A DNA stretch of 64,000 nucleotides from Lumbricus terrestris (lineage: Eukaryota; Annelida; Clitellata; Crassiclitellata; Lumbricidae). The stretch lies in the NCBI GenBank assembly GCA_949752735.1, contig OX457052.1:35727280-35791279 (forward strand). The letters run 5' to 3'. The translations under genes and the position numbers were made by a program. Each line of letters starts with the position of its first letter. The stretch's first letter is position 1. Positions 23,817 to 33,611 of this stretch are shown here, piece by piece. Below the pieces are notes generated by a model. The model saw only the letters and a program-made list of their open reading frames with translations, was not told where the DNA came from and made no database searches.

Positions 23817-24877
23817 ATTTGAGCCCGTCAGCGCAAGCAACTGTACCAAAGATTGAAACCTTTAAGCGTAACATCCGGAGATATCGGCAACTTCCACCTC
23901 AGGCTGATGGTGAAATTCTTCCAGCAGAACTTCGAAATACCTTAGATGGTCAACCATTCTTGAGAAATGACGTTGATTTTCTACTCTTTGCAGCGGACGA
24001 AGATCTGAATTTCCTCGCCAGTTGTGAAGTCTGGTTTGCAGACGGAACCTTTAAGGTTAGTCCAGCCGGATACTCTCAGCTATACACTATTCATGGAACA
24101 CGTAATGGCATAAATATTCCATGCGTTTTCGCTTTACTGCCGAATAAGCTGGAAGCTACGTACACTGCTCTGTTGAGAAAATTACTGGAGATTCAGTCAG
24201 GGTTACAACCAACAACCGTAGTCACTGACTTTGAAATGGCTGCAATGAAGGCTTTTACCAATGTGTATAATACAGAGATTCATGGTTGCCATTTCCACTT
24301 TGGACAGTGTATTTGGCGCAGGGTTCAGGAGTATGGGTTTGCTGGAAGATACAACAACGAACCCGACTTCGCAATGCATATCCGAATGCTAGTAGCCCTA
24401 GCTTACGTCCCAAACAGTGACAAAGTAGCTGCTTATGAAGAATTGACGCGACTGGAAACATTCCCAGAAGTAGATCCACTGCTAACATACTTTGAAGATA
24501 CATTCTTAGGACGACCAGCGCGACGACGACGAAGAAATGCTGCTCTTTTTCCATCACATATTTGGGATTGCTACGAAGCTGTCCGTCTAGAGCATCCTCG
24601 TACCAACAACGCAGTCGAGGGTTGGCACAATGCGTTCGCACTATCAGTTCAGATAGTCCATCCAACTGTGCCACGATTAGTTGTGAAACTGCAACGGGAG
24701 CAGAACATCAATCGACTGAATGTCGAACGTCTTATTGCCGGCGAAGATCCTCCTCTGAGGAAGAAGAAATATAGGGACCTGGATCGTCGCTTGAGAACTG
24801 TGGTGCTGGATTACAGTAACCGCTCGTGCATTGAGTACTTGCGCGGATGCAGCCACAGCATCACCTTAAATGATTAA
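23777..24877 (+). CDS. MULE-type DDE transposase, frameshifted from its FLYWCH domain
   Basis: This frame is open from 23777 to the stop at 24875-24877. Numbered from the GTG at 23813 (354 codons) it has the MULE transposase triad: D77 in FADGTFK, D139 in VTDFE and E269 in NNAVEGWHN. It also has the conserved GCHFHFGQCIWRRVQEYG block (158-175) between the second D and E. The protein would cut the element at its terminal repeats and insert it with 9-bp duplications, matching the flanks seen. No stop interrupts the catalytic core, so the copy looks young. As it stands it lacks an in-frame ATG and its DNA-binding domain. Confidence 0.9.
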   Translation, partial: RSCQNIIVQSTTVNLSPSAQATVPKIETFKRNIRRYRQLPPQADGEILPAELRNTLDGQPFLRNDVDFLLFAADEDLNFLASCEVWFADGTFKVSPAGYSQLYTIHGTRNGINIPCVFALLPNKLEATYTALLRKLLEIQSGLQPTTVVTDFEMAAMKAFTNVYNTEIHGCHFHFGQCIWRRVQEYGFAGRYNNEPDFAMHIRMLVALAYVPNSDKVAAYEELTRLETFPEVDPLLTYFEDTFLGRPARRRRRNAALFPSHIWDCYEAVRLEHPRTNNAVEGWHNAFALSVQIVHPTVPRLVVKLQREQNINRLNVERLIAGEDPPLRKKKYRDLDRRLRTVVLDYSNRSCIEYLRGCSHSITLND

Positions 24878-24989
24878 TTAAGCTAAAGGAATAACATAGA
24901 ATAAGTTTTTACTATGTTTGTTAATCTGTGTTCAGAATATTAGTTTCAGAGTTATTACATATCACAGGAACTGAAGTTCGTAGCTTCTA

Positions 24990-25555
24990 GAACTTCTGAG
25001 CTAGTAACGTAACTTTGATGCCTTTTAGTCTTGTTTGAGATTAGTAGTTAAGACACTGTATTAAACACATTGGTGAAAGTAGTAAAGACACTATTACATT
25101 TGACAGCAAATTAAGGGTGAAACTTGGAGAACTTCTGTGCTAGTAACGTAACTTTGATGCCTTTTAGTCTTGTTTGAGATTAGTAGTTAAGACACTGTAT
25201 TAAACACATTGGTGAAAGTAGTAAAGACACTATTACATTTGACAGCAAATTAAGGGTGAAACTTGGAGAACTTCTGTGCTAGTAACGTAACTTTGATGCC
25301 TTTTAGTCTTGTTTGAGATTAGTAGTTAAGACACTGTATTAAACACATTGGTGAAAGTAGTAAAGACACTATTACATTTGACAGCAAATTAAGGGTGAAA
25401 CTTGGAGAACTTCTGTGCTAGTAACGTAACTTTGATGCCTTTTAGTCTTGTTTGAGATTAGTAGTTAAGACAATGTATTAAACACATTAGTGAAAGTAGT
25501 TAAGACACTATTACATTTGACTGCAAATTAAAGTTGAGGCTTGGAGAACTTCTTG
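24990..25555. repeat. 139-bp tandem repeat, about 4 copies
   Basis: Units repeat at exactly 139 bp (CTAGTAACGTAAC at 25001, 25140, 25279 and 25418). The inner copies are virtually identical, which indicates recent amplification in the transposase 3' flank. The outer edges are more diverged. Confidence 0.95.
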
Positions 25556-25831
25556 AGCTTGCAATTTGACTTTATTTTATTCTTTTTAATCTTCAGATCA
25601 AATTTGTTAGTTAACATTCAATAGAAATGTTAATCATGCGCTTTTATTGTCTTCTACGATTTCCCAGCAGTAGCGGAACTCGCAGGCCACATTTACGCCA
25701 CAGTAGCCATTTCGATTATGAAGACAGATTTACACCACTCCCAATGTGGGACAATGAAGATTTACACTAATTCATTTATGATGACAGATTAGGCTACGTC
25801 TATTCATAATCTGAATATTATGAGAGCAGTT

Positions 25832-25965
25832 ATGGTTTTGGAGCTATTCTTTGGCAGGTTCCACATAAAGACTAGTTTCCTAAACGTCATGGTTTTGGAG
25901 CTATTCTTTGGCAGGTTCCACATAAAGACTAGTTTCCTAAACGTGATGGTTTTGGAGCTATTCTT
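25832..25965. repeat. 57-bp tandem duplication, 2.3 copies
   Basis: ATGGTTTTGGAGCTATTCTT starts at 25832, 25889 and 25946, with single-base differences. Confidence 0.95.
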
Positions 25966-26603
25966 CAGATACTTATTGTGGGAAATATAATTATAAGATC
26001 CAAAAGGTCAAAGCGCTGGATTCTGGTTGCAGAACAAGTTCAAAGTGAATTGGCTGACGTACATAATAAAATGTGATTGGGAGACGGAGACGCATAGACG
26101 AATTGGCAAATAGACAGTCATACACAGACATACACGCAAACTGATAGACAGTAGTGCGCAAAATTGATTAATTTGAATAATGACTTTGATATCCTGCATT
26201 GGCTTACATGTACCTGAGTTACGGAGTTATATAATATAGGTTCGCACAAACGCAATCAAGCCTTTAAAATTAGGCCTATTAACGGAAAAATTAAAAAGAC
26301 GCTACGATAAAGCTTTACCTTAAAACGTCATAGCCAAGTGAGGTAAGTCTATGCGTGACTTGTCCATTCTGGAGTAGGCCAACCTATTGCTTTCCAAATA
26401 TACCTTTAATGTCATAGCCAAGTGAGGTAACGTGTTATATTATGTTTAGGCCTACATTTGCTTTGAGAACAATGAAATAATTTTCAATTTCGAATTGAAT
26501 TTTAATGCGCAGCAGTATCTCCGGTCGACATCTGTATACGGTAATGGTGATGAGCATGAAAATCTGGCCTAAAAGTTGGAGTTTCATTAATGTTGGCTGC
26601 TAC

Positions 26604-26949
26604 GAATTGTCCGGGTCCGAATTGTCCGGTCCGAATTGTCCGGTCCGAATTGTCCGGTCCGAATTGTCCGGTCCGAATTGTCCGGGTCCGAATTGTCCGG
26701 TCCGAATTGTCCGGTCCGAATTGTCCGGTCCGAATTGTCCGGGTCCGAATTGTCCGGTCCGAATTGTCCGGTCCGAATTGTCCGGGTCCGAATTGTCCGG
26801 GTCCGAATTGTCCGGGTCCGAATTGTCCGGTCCGAATTGTCCGGGTCCGAATTGTCCGGTCCGAATTGTCCGGGTCCGAATTGTCCGGGACGAATTGTCC
26901 GGTCCGAATTGTCCGGTCCGAATTGTCCGGGGACGAATTGTCCGGACAC
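26604..26949 (-). repeat. MULE right terminal inverted repeat made of 13/14-bp subrepeats
   Basis: Inverted counterpart of 22186-22528: about 23 units of GGTCCGAATTGTCC with two or three G. Variant units (GGGAC, GGGGAC) sit at the outer end, as in the left arm. Confidence 0.95.
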
Positions 26950-26958
26950 CGATTCTTC
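26950..26958. repeat. 9-bp target duplication of the MULE, right
   Basis: CGATTCTTC, identical to 22177-22185. Confidence 0.85.
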
Positions 26959-27630
26959 ATGGCAGTAGTACAAGCAAAAGGAACTAAGAGGACTCCACTA
27001 TCAGCAGAGCGTAACTGACGACGTCCTTTGTACCCAATGTAAAGCTGCATAGCTCTTGGAGGTAAGTTTGGGCAAGGCCCTGACAACAACGCCATACCAA
27101 TGCAGCTACCCTGAACTCAATACGCTGGCGAATAGGGAGCCAGTGAAGTACCTCAAGCATGTAGTTTGAGACTTGACCATATTAAGGGATTTGCCCAATT
27201 AGGCGCGCAGCAGAGCGCAACACCCGGTCAAGACAAGTCAATCTGCTGGATGGGAGGCCAATGTAGAGCGAAGAGCAACTTTTATAAGTTGGAGGACACG
27301 AGGGTCACTTTTTCTTAGTTGAAGGACATTAAGGGACCACAAGGGTAAAATTTAATTAACTAAAGGCTTATAAAATTTGTTATAATTGAATAAAAAAATA
27401 ATGTTTGATGCGATTTATTAGCGTCCAAATAAAATAAGTTGTAATATAAGTTGTAATAGAAAATAATTATAAATTCTATAATGTCCAAATTGTCAATTTT
27501 TACATATTATGTTTCTTAATTCATTGAGATGCTGCGGGCCATTTTTGTAGGCCAGGCGGGCTACTTTTGGCCCGCGGGCCACGGGTTGGGAACCGCTGAA
27601 GTAGAGCATTCATTTCTGCACAAAGTGGTA

Positions 27631-28494
27631 TATCTAGGTTTTAGTACAGGCAATCTAGAATAAAAAAATTCAGCCAACCTGGGCAAAATTGGCACCCAAG
27701 CTTTTTAAACGGTTTCCTACTCGGAATTTGTTCCTAAATAACATTTCCAAAATTCGAAAAAATCTGACCAAAATTGGGCTTCAAAATATAACGGTATCTA
27801 GTGCTTTTTTACATTAAATATCTAGCTGCTGATGACAGTGACGGCACTTAAATGTGTTGAAAAGTGATGTTTTCAAGATTAATGTTGTTGGTTGCCCCTC
27901 TCATAACATTTATAAGTATACTCATGCACTCTTAGTAGACTCGAGGGGTAGTTGGAGCGCGTGCCTCATATGTTTCAAAGCAAAATACGAAACGACCATT
28001 TATTATGTATAATTGATTTGATTGTAATACAAAATTAATTATCCTTGAGTTTCTGCATCAAGTGTTGTTCATTACAGCTAGGCCTACTTAATTTTTACGT
28101 CTGTTGTAGCCGACTTGCGTGTCGTGCGAAGCAGGCCGTATTTCGTATAACTTGTAGGCCTACCTGTAGTCGTTCTGCGGTTTGTAAGATTGAATGTCAA
28201 TAAACGAAGATTATTATTATTATTTTTTATTTATTTATTTTTTTATTTATTTTTTATTTTATTTTATTATTATAACACACATTTATTTTTTCAAAAGAAA
28301 ATGACAAAATCATTTACAGGCTAATGTCTATGCTCCTTTTGAACATTAGGCTACGTAACGTAGTCATTCAGTCCAAGACCTCCAGGTGTTTTGACTGTTC
28401 GAGTCTGCTGTTCTCAAAACCGACAAAGAGTTTCCAATTTGCAGGTTGGCTGTATTTTTTTTTATCTAGATTGCCTGTACTAAAACCTAGATAT
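27631..28494. mobile_element. TA-flanked inverted-repeat element, 864 bp
   Basis: TATCTAGGTTTTAGTACAGG at the left is matched by its complement CCTGTACTAAAACCTAGATA at the right. The inverted repeat extends about 55 bp to 'CAGCCAACCTG'. TA lies outside both ends (27629-27630 and 28495-28496), as expected for Tc1/mariner-type insertion. No transposase. The interior includes one unit of the ~155-bp repeat below and a T-rich run (28205-28270). Confidence 0.6.
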
Positions 28495-28512
28495 ATTATT
28501 ATTATTATTATA

Positions 28513-28584
<72 letters not shown>

Positions 28585-29020
28585 GTTATTATTATTATTA
28601 TATTTGTTGACAGGTTATGGAACAGTTGGGGCACGTGCCCCATAATGTTCTAAGCAAAATACAAAGCGATCATTTATTATGTATCAATATTTTAATACAG
28701 GTAAAATATTATTGAATTCCTGCATCACGTGTAGTTCATTACAGTTAGGCCTACGTATATTTATTGACAGGTTATGGGAAGTTGGGGCCCTTGTCCCCAT
28801 GATGTTTTAAGCAAATCCGAAACGACCATTAATTGTATAAATGTTTTTAATGCAAATAAAATATTCTTGAGATCCTGCATAAAGTGTCTTTCATTCGAGT
28901 AGACCTAATTATATTTGATGACAGATGGGATGAACAGTTGGGATACGTGCCCCATAATGTTCTAACCAAAATACAAAGCGACCATTTGTTATGTGTAAAT
29001 GATTGTAATACAAATGAAAT
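27945..29020. repeat. Degenerate ~155-bp repeat, 4 copies
   Basis: Copies at about 27945-28095, 28605-28755, 28765-28915 and 28920-29020 share GTTGGGGCACGTGCCCCATA, AAGCAAAATACAAAGCGA, CATTTATTATGTA and a 'CTGCATCA.GTGT.GTTCATTACA' block. The first copy is separated from the rest by 500 bp. Confidence 0.75.
28497..28601. repeat. (ATT)n microsatellite
   Basis: About 33 units of TTA with two interruptions. It begins directly at the right end of the inverted-repeat element. Poly-Ile open frames here are artefacts. Confidence 0.95.
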
Positions 29021-29673
29021 ATTCGTGAGCTGGTAAAATTTATGAGCGTTTAAAATGCAGCACCAATAAATTAAACTTTTCAACATGGAAAACCTGAAAA
29101 GAAGTGAAATTCACCTATATATGGTCATAAAAAGTCCTTCTTCTTCACGAACACACGACCGTAGACGTAATAGTTGTCCAGGGATACACTCGGCTTCATA
29201 CCCGCAGCTGTGGTCGCCCAGCAGTCCAGACCTTGATCCGGAGTACCAGGTGCAGTAACTGGAGGGGCGCGTTTTTTGTTCACGCGTATTCATGATATCG
29301 ATAACCGCTGGGCAAAGGGTACGTCTGATCGAAGAATGGCAGATGTTTGACCAAGTGATCATCGACCGGACCATCAAACAGTCGCGTCTACGTCTACGGG
29401 CGTGTGTCTGTGAATAAGGAGGACATTTTGAACACCGGATATAGCTGAATTTCACTTCCTTTTATAGGTTTTCCATGTTGGAAAGTTCAATTCTTTGGTG
29501 CTGCATTTTAAACGCTCATAAATTTGACAAACTCACGAATATTTCTAATTGGCTTTAGGATCTCGTGTATATATGGTCACTATTGCTCTGTTTAAAATTT
29601 CAGACAAATCCTAAGAGTTTTGACCGAGTTATTACGCTTTTTCGTGGGGACTACTTTTTATCCGGACACTGTG
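29010..29673 (+). mobile_element. Tc1/mariner-type element, 5'-truncated relative of 36117-36903
   Basis: The right terminal repeat (29455-29673, ending in TATCCGGACACTGTG and then TA) is nearly the same as that of 36117-36903. The left terminal repeat is recognisable only from about 29010 (AATATTCGTGAGCT, TATGAGCGTTTAAAATGC). The centre carries the transposase remnant listed next. Confidence 0.8.
29181..29443 (+). pseudogene. Mariner-type transposase C-terminal fossil
   Basis: One plus-strand frame with two in-frame stops reads QLWSPSSPDLDPEYQ, LEGRVF, then LIEEWQMFDQVIIDRTIKQS, RLRACV and GGHFEH. These match the 'WPPxSPDLNP' catalytic block and the 'RLRACVxxxGGHFEH' end of IS630/Tc1/mariner transposases. 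The final catalytic Asp region is thus present but the N-terminal two thirds are missing. The copy at 36117-36903 carries the same fossil on the minus strand. Confidence 0.85.
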
Positions 29674-29726
29674 TACATCTATTAACTCGTCCAAAATGTA
29701 CCACAGTTTTTGCATGCAGGCCTATA

Positions 29727-30689
29727 CAGTGTGCGCCAAAAAAGACCCCCCTAGGTTTTTTGCCAATATCATGGCCAGAAATAAGAATTTCCAAATGAAA
29801 TGTTACACGCTCAAAGACAATTCATATTTACACATGATGGTAAAATTTAACTAACATATTATTTCAAACAGAACAAAAGTTATACCACTTTTAGTTAGGC
29901 CACCTACCGTTCTTTGACGATTAAAAATAGAAACAAAACAAACGGTAACAAAAACACGATTTTATGAAGTCCCATCTAAAATAACTGTTGTCAAATGAAC
30001 TTGGCAGTGCTTTCAAACTTGTGTTCAATATGCCCACCACCAGTGCCAAAACTTCTTTCGAATCATTTTGCAAAGTTATTGATGTTGTTGATTAATCTGA
30101 CAGATTCCTTATTTACCAATTTGATTGTCATCTTGCTAAGTGACTTCTCAGTGATGCGCAGCTACGCTGGTACCCTGTTTCTTTTTTAAATTGATCGTCT
30201 TGCAATATCAAGGCTATTTGATACCAATTATTTGAGATGAGAAAAAATCGTGTTTTGTTACTTTTCTGTAACAGTTGCGTTTCGTTTTTGAATCGTCAAA
30301 AAACGGTGGGTGACCTCCCTAAAAGAAGCATAACTTTTGTTCTGTTTGAATTATTTTGATGGAATCTGACCACCATGCGCAGATATGAATTGTCTTTATG
30401 CCTTTGAAATTTCATTTCGATATTCTTACTTTTGGCCAAGATATTGGCCAGAATAATTAGATTGTTTTTTCTTACTTTTTGTTACGTCGCGTTTTTGATT
30501 CGCCAAAAAATGGTGGGTGACCTAACTAAAAGTGGGGTATCTTTTGTTCTGTTTGAGATATTTTGATGAAATCTGACCATCATGTGTAAATATGAATTGT
30601 CTTTAAGACTGCAAAATTTCATTTTGAAATTTTTACTTTTGGTCAAGATATTGGCAAAAAACCTAGGGGTCTTTTTTTGGTGCAACCTG
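29727..30689. mobile_element. TA-flanked Tc1-type non-autonomous element, 963 bp
   Basis: Left end CAGTGTGCGCCAAAAAAGAC is inverted to the right end (complement CAGGTTGCACCAAAAAAAGA). TA lies at 29725-29726 and 30690-30691. Long imperfect inverted arms share 'CCTAGGTTTTTTGCCAATAT', and the right half carries two direct copies of a ~220-bp arm (30260-30480 and 30480-30690). No transposase frame. Confidence 0.8.
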
Positions 30690-30804
30690 TACGTGTACCT
30701 TCAAAATGAATTTGGCTTTGTCCTTTGCTCTACTATGATTCCAGTTCTACTTGTCTTCCAGATTTTTATCTTTTAAAGCCTACAGCCACTATTCGCAACC
30801 CTTC

Positions 30805-30985
30805 CAGTGGCGGCGCAAGGGGGGCTGGGGGGCTAAGCCCCCTACTAGAGGTTCAGCCCCCCTTAAAAAAGGGACATCCAAATTTTTTTTTAAAGGCGTC
30901 AGAAATTTTGGTGCCCAAAATGGGAAAATTTTCGCCGCGGGGCTCAGCCCCCACCCCCGACACTGAAATCCTGGCGCCGCCACTG
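30805..30985. mobile_element. hAT MITE, 181 bp
   Basis: Ends CAGTGGCGGCGCAAGG and CCTGGCGCCGCCACTG match those of 6972-9366. Flanking 8-mers AACCCTTC and AACACTTC differ at one base. The interior is G/C-rich 'GGGGCTCAGCCCCC' words, also present near the ends of the larger relative. Confidence 0.88.
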
Positions 30986-31024
30986 AACACTTCCCCTCTC
31001 TTGTTGCATTCTACAATGTTCCGT

Positions 31025-31740
31025 ATTGAATCCACAGCTCTTCATTTTATACACCACTCCTTTAAGTCATTTCACAGAAGACCACCATCTCTTGCATAGC
31101 CTACGACACCCAGCTTTATGTCGATTACGAATGAACACTCGATGCAGGAACTCGATGATATTTTATTTGCATTACAATCACTTGTACATAGTAAATTGGC
31201 GTCTTGTATTTTGTTAAAAAAATTACGGGGCACGTGCCCCAAATGTCCGCCATTATGTCACCAAATATAAGTAGACCCAGCTAAATGAACCCTATGTAGG
31301 TCTATATATATATATATATAAAATGTACTCTCTGGCACATTTGACTGCAAATGGCCAGGTGTCTTGCATTTGGAAAGACAGAAACATTGACACCAGATAT
31401 GAAAATAGTCCAACTGAAACATATAATTTTATTGCATGATTTTTTCTCTACCATTATCCTTCCAAAATATCAATTCACGATCATTTGGGGGGGGCGAAAA
31501 TATTTTTTGAAAAATATTGTGCCTGAGCGACTCCATGATGATTTATTATTATATTCAGACATACATAGGGTTGATTTAGTTAGGTTCTTGCTATTTTTTT
31601 CTTACTGTTATATTTCTGTGGTAATGCACGTCTACACGATGGGCGCAGACTTTTAGGGTATTTGTAACTTGTTCAATCATTTGCACCAGTGGCGTAGAGA
31701 TAATACAAATTAGGGGGTGCAATATGTTTGTAGGTTCGTA
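31025..31740. other. Spacer with a ~95-bp direct repeat
   Basis: 31326-31418 ('GACTGCAAATGGCCAGGT', 'TTGCATTTGGAAAGACA') recurs at 32056-32150 on the other side of the TATG microsatellite. A palindromic GGGGCACGTGCCCC lies at about 31227. No gene seen. Confidence 0.6.
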
Positions 31741-32030
31741 TGTATATATGCATGTATGTTTGTTTGCATATATGCAGGTATGTATGTATGTATGTATGTA
31801 TGTATGTGTGTATGTATGCAGGTATGTATGTATGTATGTATGTATGTATGTCTGTATGTATGCATGTATGTATGTATGTATGTATGTATGTATGTATGTA
31901 TGTATGTATGTATGTATGTATGTATGTATGTATGTATGTATGTATGTATGTACGTACGTATGTATGTATGTATGTATGTATGTATGTATGTATGTATGTA
32001 TGTATGTATGTATGTATGTATGAATGGATG
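31741..32030. repeat. (TATG)n microsatellite, about 290 bp
   Basis: Tetranucleotide TATG with scattered TGCA and ACGT variants. Frames on both strands (Met-Tyr-Val-Cys and His-Thr-Tyr-Ile) are artefacts. Confidence 0.95.
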
Positions 32031-32199
32031 TAGGTCTACATATAATGATATTATACTTTCTGACACATTATGACTGCAAATGACCTGGTACTTTGCATTT
32101 GGAAAGACATAAACATTCGCACCGGACACGAAAATAGGCCTACTGAAAGAAAGTCAAAACTCAAGAGTAACACAATATTATCACCAAAGAACAGTTTCC

Positions 32200-32456
32200 G
32201 TGATTCACACCTATAGCAACAGTTTCACGTGCAAGCTGTGTGAGACGCCAACTCTGCCGTGGTAAGATGTAGATGTCAAGGTAGGATTAAAACGCTTTTG
32301 ATTCAGCATTAATGCTGTGAAGCTACGCTCTTAAAATCTGTATTGAAATGGCTATTAGCAGCAGTCTGTGGCAAAAGTTGGGAGGGACCGCCCGAGGCCT
32401 CTCGTCGAAAGTTGGGGGGACGGTCCCGTGGGTCCCATAGGGTGGTTGTGCCTATG
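32200..32456 (-). mobile_element. Partial copy of the CATAGGCGCAACC hAT-type family
   Basis: The reverse complement from 32456 (CATAGGCACAACCACCCTAT) follows the left 280 bp of 16178-19516, including GGGACCCACGGGAC, AATAGCCATTTCAATA and TTGGCGTCTCACACAG. The other end was not found, so this is truncated. Confidence 0.75.
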
Positions 32457-32734
32457 TCCACAATGCACAATGGCCATTGATTATTCGTCTCAGACTGACA
32501 GGATTCAAATTATAAATTGTGTAGGCCTACACGCAGAGGATTAGTAGGAAGTCTAAGCAGGCCCGCCGATAGAAATTCCGGGCCCATGGGCTGAGCAGTC
32601 ACCGGCCCTAAAGTCATAAAACTACCTTTAAGTTTTCTGGACAAATTTAAATAAAGCAAATAAAAGTAACAAAAGTGTGGGTGCGAATGTACGCTGTTAG
32701 ATCTAAATACGCTACATTATGATTTATGATATGA

Positions 32735-32998
32735 TCAGTTCTTAATATTATGAGTTAAAATTTCAAATTTATGGTAATCAAAATACTTTTCTAGATATAG
32801 GCTAACTAGAGCAAAATTGTTTACAATAAGCTTATCCTCGTAGTTCAATGATTTTGCAAGGTCATTAATTTTACGACTGCAAGAGTATAATAGACCTATA
32901 TTCAGTTTATTTTGTTTAATGACAGATCGTTGAATATTTTTAATTTGTTTGAGCTTGCTGAACGATCTTTCAGCTTCCGTAACAGCCACACGTCCTTA
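32735..32998 (-). pseudogene. hAT transposase C-terminal (dimerisation) fragment
   Basis: The minus-strand frame reads VTEAERSFSKLKQIKNIQRS, then NIGLLYSC and NDLAKSL. This matches the '(T/S)xERSFSKLKLIKxxLRS' hallmark of the hAT C-terminal dimerisation region. Upstream coding sequence is cut by a CG-rich insertion and is not recoverable by eye, so only this last domain (about 84 codons) is certain. It sits in the expected place near the 3' end of its element. Confidence 0.85.
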
Positions 32999-33000
32999 CA

Positions 33001-33290
33001 TAGGCGTACGGGACGTTTCGGCAGTGGGGGGTAAAAAAAATTCTGCCAGAAAAACCTGATGATCTTTTCTTTAGTCATCCATCCAAAAAATTAGGATTTT
33101 CCCGACCGAAAAATCTGGTGCCCGAAAAAATCCTCCCGTACCTGTTTTGCCTGAAAAAATTTCCAAAATTTTTTGGCCCGTCCATGCCTCTTTTGCTCGA
33201 ATAACATATTTGCCCGAAATTTGGCGGGGCATTTGCCCCCCCCCCTCCTGGACCCCGCCTCGTACGCTGGCAGAGTGCCAAGATCAAAAC
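33001..33290. mobile_element. Possible CG-ended insertion
   Basis: The left edge 'ATAGGCGTACGGGACG' and right edge 'CCCCGCCTCGTACGC' are loosely inverted and enclose 'GCCCGAAAAAA' repeats. No target duplication was found. It interrupts the hAT coding fragment. Confidence 0.4.
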
Positions 33291-33450
33291 CAAGCCTTTC
33301 CACAATTTCTATAATTTCAGTTTTCATAAGTTTTGTTTATAATGTCATCTTTTGGAATAACAATACTAACACCACAAACATCACTTTCATCCATTCGTTT
33401 AGCCTACATTCATCAGGCACGTTTAATTCACTAGAATCAACCGTAGTGGG

Positions 33451-33611
33451 CATGGGCGGAGTTTGGTTTTCGTTCTTGGAGGGGCTAACTTATGAGTCCG
33501 CGCCTTCTTGGGGGGTAGCCTGGGAAAAGATATCGTTTACACGGTAAAAAAACCTGAATCTGGGTCTTCTTGGGGGGCATAGCCCACAACCCCTGATAAA
33601 CTCCGCCCATG
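33451..33611. mobile_element. 161-bp MITE with 8-bp target duplication
   Basis: Ends CATGGGCGGAGTTT and AAACTCCGCCCATG are perfectly inverted over 14 bp. Exact GTAGTGGG flanks lie at 33443-33450 and 33612-33619. hAT-sized duplication, no coding capacity. Nested in 32558-34236. Confidence 0.9.

Larger units (their letters stand above)
22186..26949 (+). mobile_element. Mutator-like element (MULE), 4764 bp, FLYWCH type
   Basis: Flanked by the 9-bp duplication CGATTCTTC. Ends are GGTTCCCGGACAATTCG at the left and, reverse complemented, GTGTCCGGACAATTCG at the right. Both continue into ~345-bp inverted arrays of 13/14-bp subrepeats. The interior has a plus-strand FLYWCH reading frame (23520-23816), a DDE transposase frame (23777-24877), an older LINE tail (22820-22945), a 139-bp tandem array (24990-25555) and a 57-bp duplication (25832-25965). 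One frameshift separates the two coding parts. The element is otherwise well preserved. Confidence 0.92.
21949..27598. mobile_element. hAT-like element with CAGTGGTTCCCAACC ends, interrupted by a MULE
   Basis: Left end CAGTGGTTCCCAACC and right end GGTTGGGAACCGCTG are inverted with one mismatch. Flanking 8-mers AAATAGAG (21941-21948) and AAGTAGAG (27599-27606) differ at one base, a worn hAT target duplication. Removing the nested MULE and one 9-bp repeat leaves about 877 bp. That remainder has a SINE-like segment (21990-22140) at the left and 'GCCGCGGGCC' and 'GGGTCACTTTTTC' blocks at the right. No transposase of its own. Confidence 0.8.
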
